Assembly (NCBI GenBank): GCA_965223035.1 | Contig: OZ244980.1 | Span: 4,402,001-4,466,000 of the forward strand | Source of the DNA: CAMDPA01 sp965223035 | Lineage (GTDB): Bacteria; Pseudomonadota; Alphaproteobacteria; Rhizobiales; Hyphomicrobiaceae | Length of the DNA stretch: 64,000 nucleotides | Direction of reading: 5' to 3' | Part shown: positions 36,463-44,412 of the stretch, piece by piece | Layout: each line of letters opens with the position of its first letter | Position numbering within the stretch: position 1 is the first letter of the stretch | Translations under genes and position numbers: made by a program | Notes under the pieces: generated by a model | The model's database searches: none | What the model was told of the DNA's origin: nothing | Seen by the model: the letters and a program-made list of their open reading frames with translations, nothing else

Positions 36463-37179
36463 ATGGCAGACGCGATGGCACAAGGCCAGCCGCCCTATGA
36501 GCGGGTCTGGCGTCGAATGGTCCGCCCGCTGATCTACGTGGTCGGCATGATCCCGGCGGTCTGGACCTTCACGCTCGGACTGATCGACCAATTGGGCGCC
36601 GATCCGCTCAACACCTTGGAGCGCAGCCTCGGCCTGTGGGCCCTACGCTTTCTGGTGATCGGCCTCGCCATTACTCCATTGCGCCGACTGGGCGGCCCCA
36701 ACCTGACCGCCTACCGGCGCGCCGTAGGTCTGTTGGCCTTCATTTACGCAACCTTGCATCTGACCGTCTATCTGGTGCTCGACCAAGGCCTGGACCTCAA
36801 CGTGATCATCAACGACATCGTCAGGCGGCCTTACATAACCGTCGGCATGATCGGTTTTTTGGTGTTGATCCCGCTCGCCGTCACCTCCAACAACGCACTG
36901 GTCAAGCGCATGGGTGCCCAGGCTTGGCGCAAGCTGCACCGCTTGGTCTATCTCGCGGCGATTGCCGGCGCGCTCCATTTTGTTTTGTTGGTCAAGGCCT
37001 GGCCTCCGGAGCCACTGATTTACGCAGCGATCATCACGGCGTTGCTGATGTTCCGGCTGTTCGACCGGCGCAAGCGACGCCCGCTGCGTGACCCGACCCG
37101 GTCGTCGCCGCTGCCAAGCCGTGCGGAGGTGGCCCCGGTTCCTACCGTCGGGATCGCGCCACGGCAGGCCCCCCGATGA
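36463..37179 (+). CDS. msrQ: Heme-binding membrane subunit MsrQ (YedZ)
   Basis: The 238-residue protein has about six membrane helices and ferric-reductase-like features: GLLAFIYATLHLTVYLV and the histidines in KLHRLVYLAAIAGALHFVLLVK, which bind heme b. It passes electrons from quinol to MsrP. The tail after residue 200 is Arg/Pro-rich and probably cytoplasmic. Confidence 0.94.
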   Translation: MADAMAQGQPPYERVWRRMVRPLIYVVGMIPAVWTFTLGLIDQLGADPLNTLERSLGLWALRFLVIGLAITPLRRLGGPNLTAYRRAVGLLAFIYATLHLTVYLVLDQGLDLNVIINDIVRRPYITVGMIGFLVLIPLAVTSNNALVKRMGAQAWRKLHRLVYLAAIAGALHFVLLVKAWPPEPLIYAAIITALLMFRLFDRRKRRPLRDPTRSSPLPSRAEVAPVPTVGIAPRQAPR

Positions 37180-37192
37180 ATGAGGGCGGACC

Positions 37193-38206
37193 ATGAACAT
37201 CACGATTCTCGACGACTACTTCGACACCATCCGGACGCTGCCGTGTTTCAGTAAGCTGGACGGCCACGATGTGATGATTTGGACCGATCACGTGCAGGAC
37301 ACCGATCGCCTGGCCGAGCGGCTGGCCGAGGCGGAGATTCTCGTGCTGATCCGCGAGCGCACCGCGATCCGCAAGCCGCTGCTGGAGCGCCTGCCGCGGC
37401 TACGGTTGATCAGTCAGCGCAGCGTCTATCCGCACATCGATGTCGACACCTGCTCCAACATCGGTGTCATCGTGTCGTCCAGTCAGCACCCGGGCACGCC
37501 GTCGTACGCCACCGCCGAGCTGACCTTTGGGTTGATGTTGTCGGCGATGCGGCAAATCCCACAGCACATGGCCTCGCTCAAGGCCGGCCAATGGCAGACG
37601 GGGGTCGGACATTCGCTGCGCGGCAAGACGCTCGGCCTTTTCGGATTTGGCCGGATCGCCCGTGCCGTCGCTGGCTACGCGACGGCATTCGGCATCGATG
37701 TGTTGGTCTGGGCCCGCGACGCCTCACGGGCCGCGGCGCGGGCGCAGGGCTACCAGACCGCGCCGAGCAAGCAAGCCTTTTTTGAAAGCTGCGATATCAT
37801 CTCGCTGCACATGCGCCTGGTCGATGCCACCCGCGGCATTGTCACGGCCGAGGACCTGGCGCGCATGAAGCCGACGGCGCTGTTGGTCAATACCAGCCGC
37901 GCACAGCTAATCGAAAAAGATCAGCTGGTCGAAGCGTTGCGCGCGGGCCGTCCTGGCCTGGCGGCGATCGACGTCTATGAACAAGAGCCGTTGACGGATA
38001 CCGCCCACCCTTTGCTGATTATGCCCAACGTGGTGTGCACACCGCATATCGGCTACGTCACCAAGGAGGAGTATGAAATTCAGTTCACCGAGATCTTCGA
38101 TCAGATCCGCGCCTATTGCGAAGGTCGTCCGACCAATGTGGTCAATCCCAAGGTGCTTGCTCACCCGCGCGTTGCGCCGACCAGCGCGGATCGAGTGCGG
38201 CGCTAG
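37193..38206 (+). CDS. D-2-hydroxyacid dehydrogenase, NAD-dependent
   Basis: The 337-residue protein has the cofactor loop GFGRIARAV (151-159), in which the third Gly of GxGxxG is Ala, and the catalytic triad Arg236 (NTSRAQ), Glu265 (YEQEP) and His285 (TPHIGY). Family members include phosphoglycerate and glyoxylate reductases; the substrate is open. It starts 13 bp after msrQ, possibly cotranscribed by chance. Its stop TAG is the first three bases of a type B palindrome. Confidence 0.88.
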   Translation: MNITILDDYFDTIRTLPCFSKLDGHDVMIWTDHVQDTDRLAERLAEAEILVLIRERTAIRKPLLERLPRLRLISQRSVYPHIDVDTCSNIGVIVSSSQHPGTPSYATAELTFGLMLSAMRQIPQHMASLKAGQWQTGVGHSLRGKTLGLFGFGRIARAVAGYATAFGIDVLVWARDASRAAARAQGYQTAPSKQAFFESCDIISLHMRLVDATRGIVTAEDLARMKPTALLVNTSRAQLIEKDQLVEALRAGRPGLAAIDVYEQEPLTDTAHPLLIMPNVVCTPHIGYVTKEEYEIQFTEIFDQIRAYCEGRPTNVVNPKVLAHPRVAPTSADRVRR

Positions 38207-38302
38207 ATCATCGCGCCTTAAATCGGAACCGCAAAGCCGGTTCCGATTTAAGGCGCAAAGATGATCGCTCTTAAAGTGTAGAGCAACTTTAAGAGCGATC
38301 AT
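38204..38302. repeat. Palindromic repeat type B with a second hairpin
   Basis: Type B starts in the stop codon of the preceding gene (TAGATCATCGCGCCTTAAAT). After it, ATGATCGCTCTTAAAGT and ACTTTAAGAGCGATCAT form a perfect 17-bp inverted repeat around GTAGAGCA, the latter being the type A tip. Confidence 0.88.
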
Positions 38303-38304
38303 GT

Positions 38305-38425
38305 CGGCTTCAGGCGGATCAGCCGTGCCGGCCCGCTCCTCCACCCGGCCACCGACGCAAGCGTGCTGCGGGGTGGCAGGGCTTGGAGAAGCAGGATCGT
38401 TCCAGCGAACACTGAAACGATCTAG
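38305..38425. repeat. Palindromic repeat type C
   Basis: About 120 bp, running from CTTCAGGCGGATCAGCCGTG through CACCCGGCCACC..GGGGTGGCAG to GGATCGTTCCAGCGAACACT and ending CTAG. It is related to copies at 46.6, 51.2 and 63.6 kb. Confidence 0.75.
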
Positions 38426-38481
38426 GACCCGGGGTGAAGCCTGCTACGTGGCAGCGCGGGCGGTGGCCCCACCTGGGCCGG

Positions 38482-38955
38482 TTAGGACTTACGCGACTCG
38501 TAGAACTTGACCAACGCGATCACGTCCTCGCCTTGCATCCGGCCCAGCGGTCCGTCGGAATAGCTGGACGCCATCACTTTGTTGTCCTCGTTCAGCAGGA
38601 ATTCCGACGGCTGGATGATCTGCCTGCGGTCTTCCCACCAGGACCCGAGCTTGTCGGCGATGTCGCGTGTGACGCCATAACCGATCGGGAAAGAGACCTC
38701 GTCGGCCACTTCCTTTGCCTTGTCGATCGGATCGACGCTCGATGCGACGACCTTGATGCCGAGCGCATCCAGCTCAGCGGATTTTTGGGCAAAGCCGACC
38801 AACTGCCGGCGGCAGTATGGTCACCAATGGCCCCGATAGAACAGGATGACCTTGTACTTGGGTCCAAGGCCACCCGGCAGGTCGAGCGTACCGCCGCCGA
38901 CGAGATTGACCGTCAGCGAGGGAAACGCCGCACCGATACCGAGTTTCTCAGTCAT
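38482..38955 (-). CDS. Peroxiredoxin-like selenoprotein, in-frame TGA at residue 45 (UxxC)
   Basis: The 157-residue thioredoxin-fold protein starts MTEKLGIGAAFPSL after a GAGGAG site. At codon 45 (38823-38821) TGA stands exactly where AhpC/TSA-like proteins have the active-site Cys: FYRGHW-U-PYCRRQLVGFAQ. The frame then continues undisturbed to SYSDGPLG and the stop. The segment from the TGA folds as a 12-bp stem with one bulge and a GCC loop (38823-38796), a possible SECIS element, though the loop is only about 10 nt from the UGA. tRNA-Sec, selB and selA lie directly upstream on the same strand. Read as Sec, it would be a thiol-dependent peroxidase or reductase with a UPYC motif. Read literally it would be a broken gene, which I consider unlikely. 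Confidence 0.85.
38796..38823 (-). promoter_or_regulatory. Possible SECIS hairpin of the peroxiredoxin-like gene
   Basis: The minus strand reads TGACCA-T-ACTGCC-GCC-GGCAGT-TGGTCG: 12 base pairs including one G-T pair at the base, with a single bulged T. The UGA is the base of the stem. The loop starts with G as bacterial SECIS elements require, but the UGA-to-loop distance is shorter than usual. Confidence 0.6.
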
Positions 38956-39038
38956 CAAGACTCCTCGATCGTTATCGATCCAACACTGATTTTGCAGTCG
39001 CGCCGCCGGCCGCATCAGCTGGTGCGACGGAGACGGGC

Positions 39039-39134
39039 TGGCGGAAAAGAGTGGGAGTCGAACCCACCAGGGACGTCTGACGCCCCTCACCGGTTTTGAA
39101 GACCGGGCGCCCCACCGGGGTGCGATTCCTTTCC
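39039..39134 (-). tRNA. selC: tRNA-Sec (TCA)
   Basis: A 96-nt tRNA with encoded CCA, an 8-bp acceptor stem (GGAAAGGA with TCTTTTCC), anticodon loop CTTCAAA on the stem CCGGT/ACCGG, a long variable arm (GAGGGGCGTCAGACGTCCCT) and T arm GTGGGTTCGACTCCCAC. These are the hallmarks of bacterial selenocysteine tRNA. It lies 34 bp after selB and 83 bp before the peroxiredoxin-like selenoprotein gene. Confidence 0.96.
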
Positions 39135-39168
39135 GCCGACGTAGTCTAACCGATACCGCCCGCTAAAC

Positions 39169-41103
39169 TCAAACCGCTTGCTCGGTGCCGAGCACCTTGC
39201 CGATCGGCTGCAAAATCTTGCGGCGATCGCCGACGCGCTGGGTCAACCGCTGCTTGTCGAAGAATTCCAACAGCTCAACGCTCATGTTGCGGCCGATGCC
39301 GGAGGCATCGCGAAACTGCGCCACCGACACCAGCCCGTCCGAACTCTCCTCCGCCAACCGCATCGCGACCTCGCCCAAGCTCTGCAACGCCGCCGGCGTC
39401 GAGATGCGGTTGTTAGAAATGCGGTAGACGAGACGGAGGCGTCCGGCACGCACCAGAAATGCGTCGATCCGCTTCCAATCGATGCTTGTCGCCTCAGCGA
39501 TCTCCCGTACGCTCATTGGACGCAAGCCGGCATCGGCCAACACCGGGCCGACCACCGACCACAGCTTCGCGTCCACCGGATCAAGCCGCGCCTGATGCGA
39601 TGGCAGCCTCACGCCGAACTCGGTCCGCAGCAAGGCACCGTCCATAACCATGGCGGCGATGACGGCGGCGGCCGCGTGAGAAGCAACCTTGTGGCCGGTC
39701 CCTGCCAATGCCTGTTGGTCTGCCAGCCCCATCGACCCGGGCGAACGATCGTGCCAGTCTTGCAGCCGGCGCACGGTAGCGGCGACCAGGCCGCTCCAAA
39801 CGTCGGACGCAAAGCCCAGCCGAATGCCGTCCCCGACAACCACCCGCATCGTTACCGCAGCTTCGACCACCGCCATCTCAGCGGCCGTCAGATTGCGGTT
39901 TTCGGCAAACTGCGTGAGATCAACGCCGGTGGGTGCCAGCGCCAGCAGTGCGCTGAGCGCTGCCACGTCGTCATCGTTGTTCTGCGCCTCAAGCCAGGCC
40001 AACCGTGACGGCCTGGACCGCCCGCGCGCCGGCGGATGGATGTCGATGACGCGACCACCACCGATCGTATAGCGCGCCGATTGATCGCGAATGATCACGC
40101 CGTCGCTGAACACGGCGCCAATGGGCCGGTCCAAAACCAGCTGCGCCAGGCCCTGAGCACCGGCTTCGATCCGCTTATCCGCCAAAATCGCGACACGGCC
40201 CGTCACTTCCGCAGCACCCAAATGAACGTGGACCGGCGTCCAATGAGCGAGCGGCTGACCGGTGCTCGCCAACACACGCAAATCGACGTCGACCTTTTGG
40301 ATCGGCCGCGGCACCCGCGCGTCCGCCACCCAGCAGCCGCGTTCGATCCGCGACTTGTCGAGATCGCCCCCGGCCAGATTGAGCGCGCAACGCTGGCCGG
40401 CGCGCCCCGACGCTGCGGACACGTTCTGCGCGTGGATGCCGCGCACCCGCAGCGCCATATCGCCGCCCAACACACTCACCCGATCGCCGACGTTGACGCC
40501 GCCTGAGAAGACGGTTCCGGTGACGATGAAGCCGGCACCCACCACATCGAAGGTCCGATCGATCGCCAGGCGAAAGTTATGGCGGACCGGCCGTGGCGGC
40601 AGCGTTTTCGCCATCTCGATCAGATGCGCCCGTAGCTCCGCGATACCTGCTCCGGTTTGCGCGGACACCGGGAATACCGGCGCCGACTGCATGGTCGTTG
40701 CGGCAAAGAGCGCGGCAATCTCTTGCTTGACGTGCTGGATGCGATCCGGCGTGACGCGATCGGTCTTGGTCAGGGCGATGGCGCCTTGCGAAACGGCAAG
40801 CAGGTCAATGATGGCCAGATGCTCTTCCGTCTGCGGCATCGGTCCGTCGTCGGCGGCGACGATGAACAAGACAAAATCGGTCCCGGCCAAACCGCACAGC
40901 GCATTGCGGATGAACCGCTCATGGCCCGGAACGTCGATAAAGCCAAGCGTTTCATGGCCTTCGATCGGCACATAAGCAAAGCCCAAATCGATCGTCAGAT
41001 TGCGTTTTTTCTCCTCCGGAAGTCGATCCGTATCTACGCCCGTCAAAGCCTTGACGAGCAGGGTTTTGCCGTGATCGACATGGCCGGCCGTCGCGATGAT
41101 CAT
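39169..41103 (-). CDS. selB: Selenocysteine-specific elongation factor SelB
   Basis: The 644-residue GTPase has G1 GHVDHGKT (7-14), G3 DVPGHERF (57-64) and G4 TKTD (112-115), followed by beta-barrel domains and C-terminal winged helices (LLEFFDKQRLTQRVGDRRKI) that bind the SECIS RNA. It delivers Sec-tRNA to UGA codons. Its ATG overlaps the selA stop as ATGA. Confidence 0.97.
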   Translation of the reverse strand: MIIATAGHVDHGKTLLVKALTGVDTDRLPEEKKRNLTIDLGFAYVPIEGHETLGFIDVPGHERFIRNALCGLAGTDFVLFIVAADDGPMPQTEEHLAIIDLLAVSQGAIALTKTDRVTPDRIQHVKQEIAALFAATTMQSAPVFPVSAQTGAGIAELRAHLIEMAKTLPPRPVRHNFRLAIDRTFDVVGAGFIVTGTVFSGGVNVGDRVSVLGGDMALRVRGIHAQNVSAASGRAGQRCALNLAGGDLDKSRIERGCWVADARVPRPIQKVDVDLRVLASTGQPLAHWTPVHVHLGAAEVTGRVAILADKRIEAGAQGLAQLVLDRPIGAVFSDGVIIRDQSARYTIGGGRVIDIHPPARGRSRPSRLAWLEAQNNDDDVAALSALLALAPTGVDLTQFAENRNLTAAEMAVVEAAVTMRVVVGDGIRLGFASDVWSGLVAATVRRLQDWHDRSPGSMGLADQQALAGTGHKVASHAAAAVIAAMVMDGALLRTEFGVRLPSHQARLDPVDAKLWSVVGPVLADAGLRPMSVREIAEATSIDWKRIDAFLVRAGRLRLVYRISNNRISTPAALQSLGEVAMRLAEESSDGLVSVAQFRDASGIGRNMSVELLEFFDKQRLTQRVGDRRKILQPIGKVLGTEQAV

Positions 41104-42539
41104 GAGGTGAGCCGCTCAAGTTGCGCCAGCTGCGCTACAAATGCTGCCTCATCATCCAGGCAGCGCAGATCCAGCACCAGTTGACCGTCATGAATGCGGC
41201 CGATGACCGGGACCGGCAAGCCGCGAAAGGCCGCCGCCAACGCGCAGAGCGCACCGCCGTTCTGCGCGGCGTTTTCGGCTTTGCCATTGCCGCCTCGGCT
41301 GAGCCTGATGGCCAGCCCGACGCTCTTGAGCTGACGGGTGGGCAGCGCGCCGGAGCCGATCACGCTGTCGCAGTCGATCACCTTGACCGCGGCCGTGCCC
41401 AACCGCGCCTGCAAGGCCGCTTGAAGCCGGTGCGCCGTCTCTCGCAATTCAGGCAGCGTCCGCGTCAAGGCGCGCAGGCCGGGCAACCGCTCACCAAGCC
41501 GGTCAGGATCGGCATAAAGCCGCAACACCGCCGACAGCGCCGCAATCGTCATCTTATCGCAGCGTAAGGCCCGCTTCATCGGATTGGCCTTGATCTGCGT
41601 GATCAAATCCTTGCGGCCAACGATGATACCCGCCTGTGGCCCCCCCAACAGCTTGTCGCCGGAAAACGTCACCACATCCGCGCCATGGCGCAAGGCGTCC
41701 ATGGGCGTCGGCTCATGCGGTAGGCCGTAGCGCTCCAAATCAACCAACGTGCCGCTGCCCAGATCGTTGACAAAGGGGACCGCGCGCGCCCGACACAGCT
41801 GCGCCAACGCCGCTTCCGGCACCGCCGCGGTGAAGCCGGAGATCACGTAGTTGCTGGTATGGACCTTCATCACCATCGCGGTGTCCGGCCCGATCGCACG
41901 TTCAAAGTCGCGCAGGTGCGTGCGGTTCGTCGTGCCCACCTCAACCAGCCGCGCGCCCGACCGTGCCATGATGTCCGGAATCCGAAACGACCCGCCAATC
42001 TCAACCAACTCCCCGCGCGAGACCGGCACCTCCCGACCGATTGCCAGCGTATTGAGCACCAACATCACCGCGGCCGCATTGTTATTGACGACGGTGGCCG
42101 CCTCGGCCCCGGTCAGACCGCAAATCTGTTGTACAAGATGGGAATCTCGGTCGCCGCGATGGCCGGCGGCGAGATCGTACTCAAGATTGCTGGCACCCCG
42201 CGCGACCTCGACCACGGCCGCGATCGCCGCCTCTGGCAACGCCGCGCGGCCCAGATTTGAGTGCAGGATGGTGCCCGTCAGGTTAAACACCGGCCGCAGC
42301 GAAGGCGCCGCCTGATGGGCCAAGGCGGCCGCGGCCGTGGTCAGGATGGTGGTCGGATCGTGCGCCACGTCCTCGCCGCGCCGGATCGCGCCGCGCAGTC
42401 CATCAAGCGTCATTCGCAGCACGCGCGTGACTGCGTGCCGGCCGTGACGTTCAATCAAACTTGCCGCCGCCGCGGACGTCAACAGCCGATCGACCGAAGG
42501 CAGCCGCGCCAACGGTGTGGGTTGGGTCGGTTCACTCAT
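41100..42539 (-). CDS. selA: L-seryl-tRNA(Sec) selenium transferase SelA
   Basis: The 479-residue PLP enzyme has NLTGTILHSNLGRAALPEAA, NNNAAAVMLVLNTLA and the PLP-lysine site TFSGDKLLGGPQAG (Lys296). It converts Ser-tRNA(Sec) to Sec-tRNA(Sec) with selenophosphate. selD, which makes selenophosphate, is not in the window. It heads the selA-selB-selC-peroxiredoxin run and is divergent from the deiodinase-like gene. Confidence 0.97.
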   Translation of the reverse strand: MSEPTQPTPLARLPSVDRLLTSAAAASLIERHGRHAVTRVLRMTLDGLRGAIRRGEDVAHDPTTILTTAAAALAHQAAPSLRPVFNLTGTILHSNLGRAALPEAAIAAVVEVARGASNLEYDLAAGHRGDRDSHLVQQICGLTGAEAATVVNNNAAAVMLVLNTLAIGREVPVSRGELVEIGGSFRIPDIMARSGARLVEVGTTNRTHLRDFERAIGPDTAMVMKVHTSNYVISGFTAAVPEAALAQLCRARAVPFVNDLGSGTLVDLERYGLPHEPTPMDALRHGADVVTFSGDKLLGGPQAGIIVGRKDLITQIKANPMKRALRCDKMTIAALSAVLRLYADPDRLGERLPGLRALTRTLPELRETAHRLQAALQARLGTAAVKVIDCDSVIGSGALPTRQLKSVGLAIRLSRGGNGKAENAAQNGGALCALAAAFRGLPVPVIGRIHDGQLVLDLRCLDDEAAFVAQLAQLERLTS

Positions 42540-42708
42540 GGCAAAAGACTACACCGTACACGCGTCGCCGAACAGACCTCCTCGGCAAAGAGCCATCGCG
42601 CGACGGGCGTGGTTCGCGCCTTGGGGCGACGTCTGCGCGACCCTTGCCGCAACGCCCAAGCCTCGATATCGTGCTGCCAACCGCGAACGAAGGTGAGGAG
42701 GAGCGCGC

Positions 42709-43398
42709 ATGCCGGACACGGTACAAAGTCCGGTCAGCCTTGAGGAATACGCCGCAATGGACATGGCCCAGCGGCGCAAGGTGTGGCTGGAGATTTCTGA
42801 CATCAGCGAAGCGCAGTTCGAAGCGCACATGGCCCGGGAGAAGGCGCGCGAGGCCGATGTGCCGGCGGTCGGCAGTCTGGCGCCGGATTTTGTGGCCGAC
42901 GTGCTCGGCCGCGATCGCAAACGCACCGGCGAGCAGGTGCAGCTGTCCAAGCTGCGCGGCAAGCCGGTCGGCATCGTCTTCGGATCCTACACTTGACCGC
43001 CGTTTCGTAAGAAGGCCGTGCGCCTTAACGAACTTTACGACGCCTACAAGGACCGGGTGCAGTTCTACATCGTCTACATCCGTGAGGCCCATCCCCACGA
43101 TGGATGGCGGGTCCCCAACAATCTGATCGAGAACATTGTTTACGACGAGCCGACGACAGACCAGGAGCGCACTGAAGTGGCCTCGGCCTGCCAGCTCGGG
43201 CTCGATCTGCACATGCCGATGCTGATCGACCGCATCGACAATGACATCGACAAGAAATACGTTGGCTTGCCCATGCGCCTGTTCTTAGTCGACCCCGAGG
43301 GCAAGATTGCCTTTGCCGGCAAAAAGGGGCCGTTCGGCTGGGACGATGAGGCGTTCGAAGACGCACTCAAGGCTGTGCTGGAACGCACTGCTGGGTAG
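42709..43398 (+). CDS. Iodothyronine-deiodinase-like selenoprotein, in-frame TGA at residue 96
   Basis: The 229-residue thioredoxin-fold protein starts MPDTVQSPVSLEEYAA after GAGGAGG. TGA at 42994-42996 falls at the deiodinase active site: IVFGSYT-U-PPFRKKAV, followed by FYIVYIREAHPHDGW, which is the deiodinase signature (animal enzymes have FGSCTUPxF and YIEEAHxxDGW). The frame continues without interruption to ALKAVLERTAG. A SECIS-like hairpin lies at 43004-43032. The N-terminal 60 residues are soluble and helical; no membrane anchor is evident. Bacteria lack thyroid hormone, so a redox or dehalogenase role on another substrate is inferred. selA is divergent, 169 bp away. Confidence 0.88.
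43004..43032 (+). promoter_or_regulatory. SECIS-like hairpin of the deiodinase-like gene
   Basis: TTCGT-AAG-AAGGC-CGTGC-GCCTT-A-ACGAA forms a lower 5-bp and upper 5-bp stem with a small internal loop. The CGTGC loop has G in second position, 22 nt after the TGA. Loop size, G and spacing all fit bacterial SECIS rules. Confidence 0.75.
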
Positions 43399-43469
43399 GA
43401 CGGGCCGCCGCGCACCGGCTTGGGACGAATCCTGGCGGACGTGACCCGATCACGTCCGCCCTATCGTCT

Positions 43470-43534
43470 AACCCGTCACGCGCCATAACCTGTCACGCGC
43501 CATAACCTGTCACGCGCCATAACCTGTCACGCGC
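43470..43534. repeat. 17-bp tandem repeat, nearly four copies
   Basis: The unit AACCTGTCACGCGCCAT is repeated head to tail with one C/T difference in the first copy and a truncated last copy. It sits between the deiodinase-like and aldolase genes. There are no spacers, so this is not CRISPR. Confidence 0.9.
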
Positions 43535-43564
43535 AGAGGGCGGACCGATCGCTTGGAGGCAGTC

Positions 43565-44383
43565 GTGCAGACCATCATGAGAGTATGCCAAGCCCTACTG
43601 CCGCCATCAAGCTGCGTTGCCCCGTTATGTGCGCCGGCAGACGGCCGCAGCGCGGGCGGGGCCGAGCCCAGATCGGCCGGTCCGGTCGACCGCCTCGTGC
43701 TTGAGGACCTCGCCGCGGCCGCCCGCATCTTGGCTGCGCAAGGCGTTGTCGACGGCTTCGGCCACGTCTCGATGCGCCATCCCAAGTCGCCGGAGCGTTT
43801 TTTGATGTCGCGGTCTGTCGCCCCGGCACTGCAGACACCGGACGACATCATCGAGTATGATCTAAGCTCAACACCGATTAACGCCGCTGGTCGCAGCAGC
43901 TTCCTGGAGCGCTTCATCCACGGCGAAATCTATCGGCTTAGGCCCGACGTCATGTCGGTCGTGCACAGCCATTCGCCTTCCGTCATCCCCTATTCTTTGA
44001 CCGGCCTGCCGATGCGCGCGATGTATCATAACGCCGCCTTTCTGGCCGCCGGCGTGCCGGTTTTTCGCATCGAAGAGAAATTCGGCGCTACCAATATGCT
44101 GGTGTCCAACAACGAGATGGGGGCCGAGTTGGCCCGTGTGCTCGACGATAAGCACGTCGCGTTAATGCGCGCGCACGGCAGCGTCGCTTGCGGACCAAGC
44201 CTGCCGGTGGCGGTGTTCCGCGCGGTCTATACGGAGGTGAGCGCCCGCGTGCAGCAGGCGGCGCTGGCACATGGTCTGCCGATAGCAGCCCTCAGCGCCG
44301 AGGAAGGCACCCTCGCCGACAAGACCAACATGGGCGCCGGCCTGCGGGCCTGGGAGCTGTGGCGCAGCCAGGTCACCTTTTGA
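43565..44383 (+). CDS. Class II aldolase/adducin-family protein
   Basis: From a GTG start with GGAGG upstream, the protein has 272 residues. It shows FGHVSMRHP, FIHGEIYRLRPDVMSVVHSHSP (Glu and the HxH metal ligands) and MRAHGSVACG (third His). The first 40 residues look like linker. Members cleave sugar phosphates or decarboxylate, or act on small hydroxy-acids. A second, distant family member follows after 29 bp, and an MFS transporter lies downstream. Confidence 0.85.
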   Translation: MQTIMRVCQALLPPSSCVAPLCAPADGRSAGGAEPRSAGPVDRLVLEDLAAAARILAAQGVVDGFGHVSMRHPKSPERFLMSRSVAPALQTPDDIIEYDLSSTPINAAGRSSFLERFIHGEIYRLRPDVMSVVHSHSPSVIPYSLTGLPMRAMYHNAAFLAAGVPVFRIEEKFGATNMLVSNNEMGAELARVLDDKHVALMRAHGSVACGPSLPVAVFRAVYTEVSARVQQAALAHGLPIAALSAEEGTLADKTNMGAGLRAWELWRSQVTF

Positions 44384-44412
44384 TCGACGCTACCAGCTGT
44401 GAGGCGCACCCG

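Noticed and set aside
38482..38955. Reading the peroxiredoxin-like gene as two separate genes or a pseudogene broken at 38823
   Set aside because: The frame resumes without shift immediately after the TGA, the TGA stands at the catalytic Cys column, and tRNA-Sec, SelB and SelA are adjacent.
42709..43398. Reading the deiodinase-like gene as two short proteins (stop at 42996, restart at the GTG at 43018)
   Set aside because: The deiodinase signature spans the TGA, there is no ribosome site for a restart, and a SECIS-like hairpin follows.
43470..43534. CRISPR array
   Set aside because: Units are contiguous without spacers and there are no cas genes.
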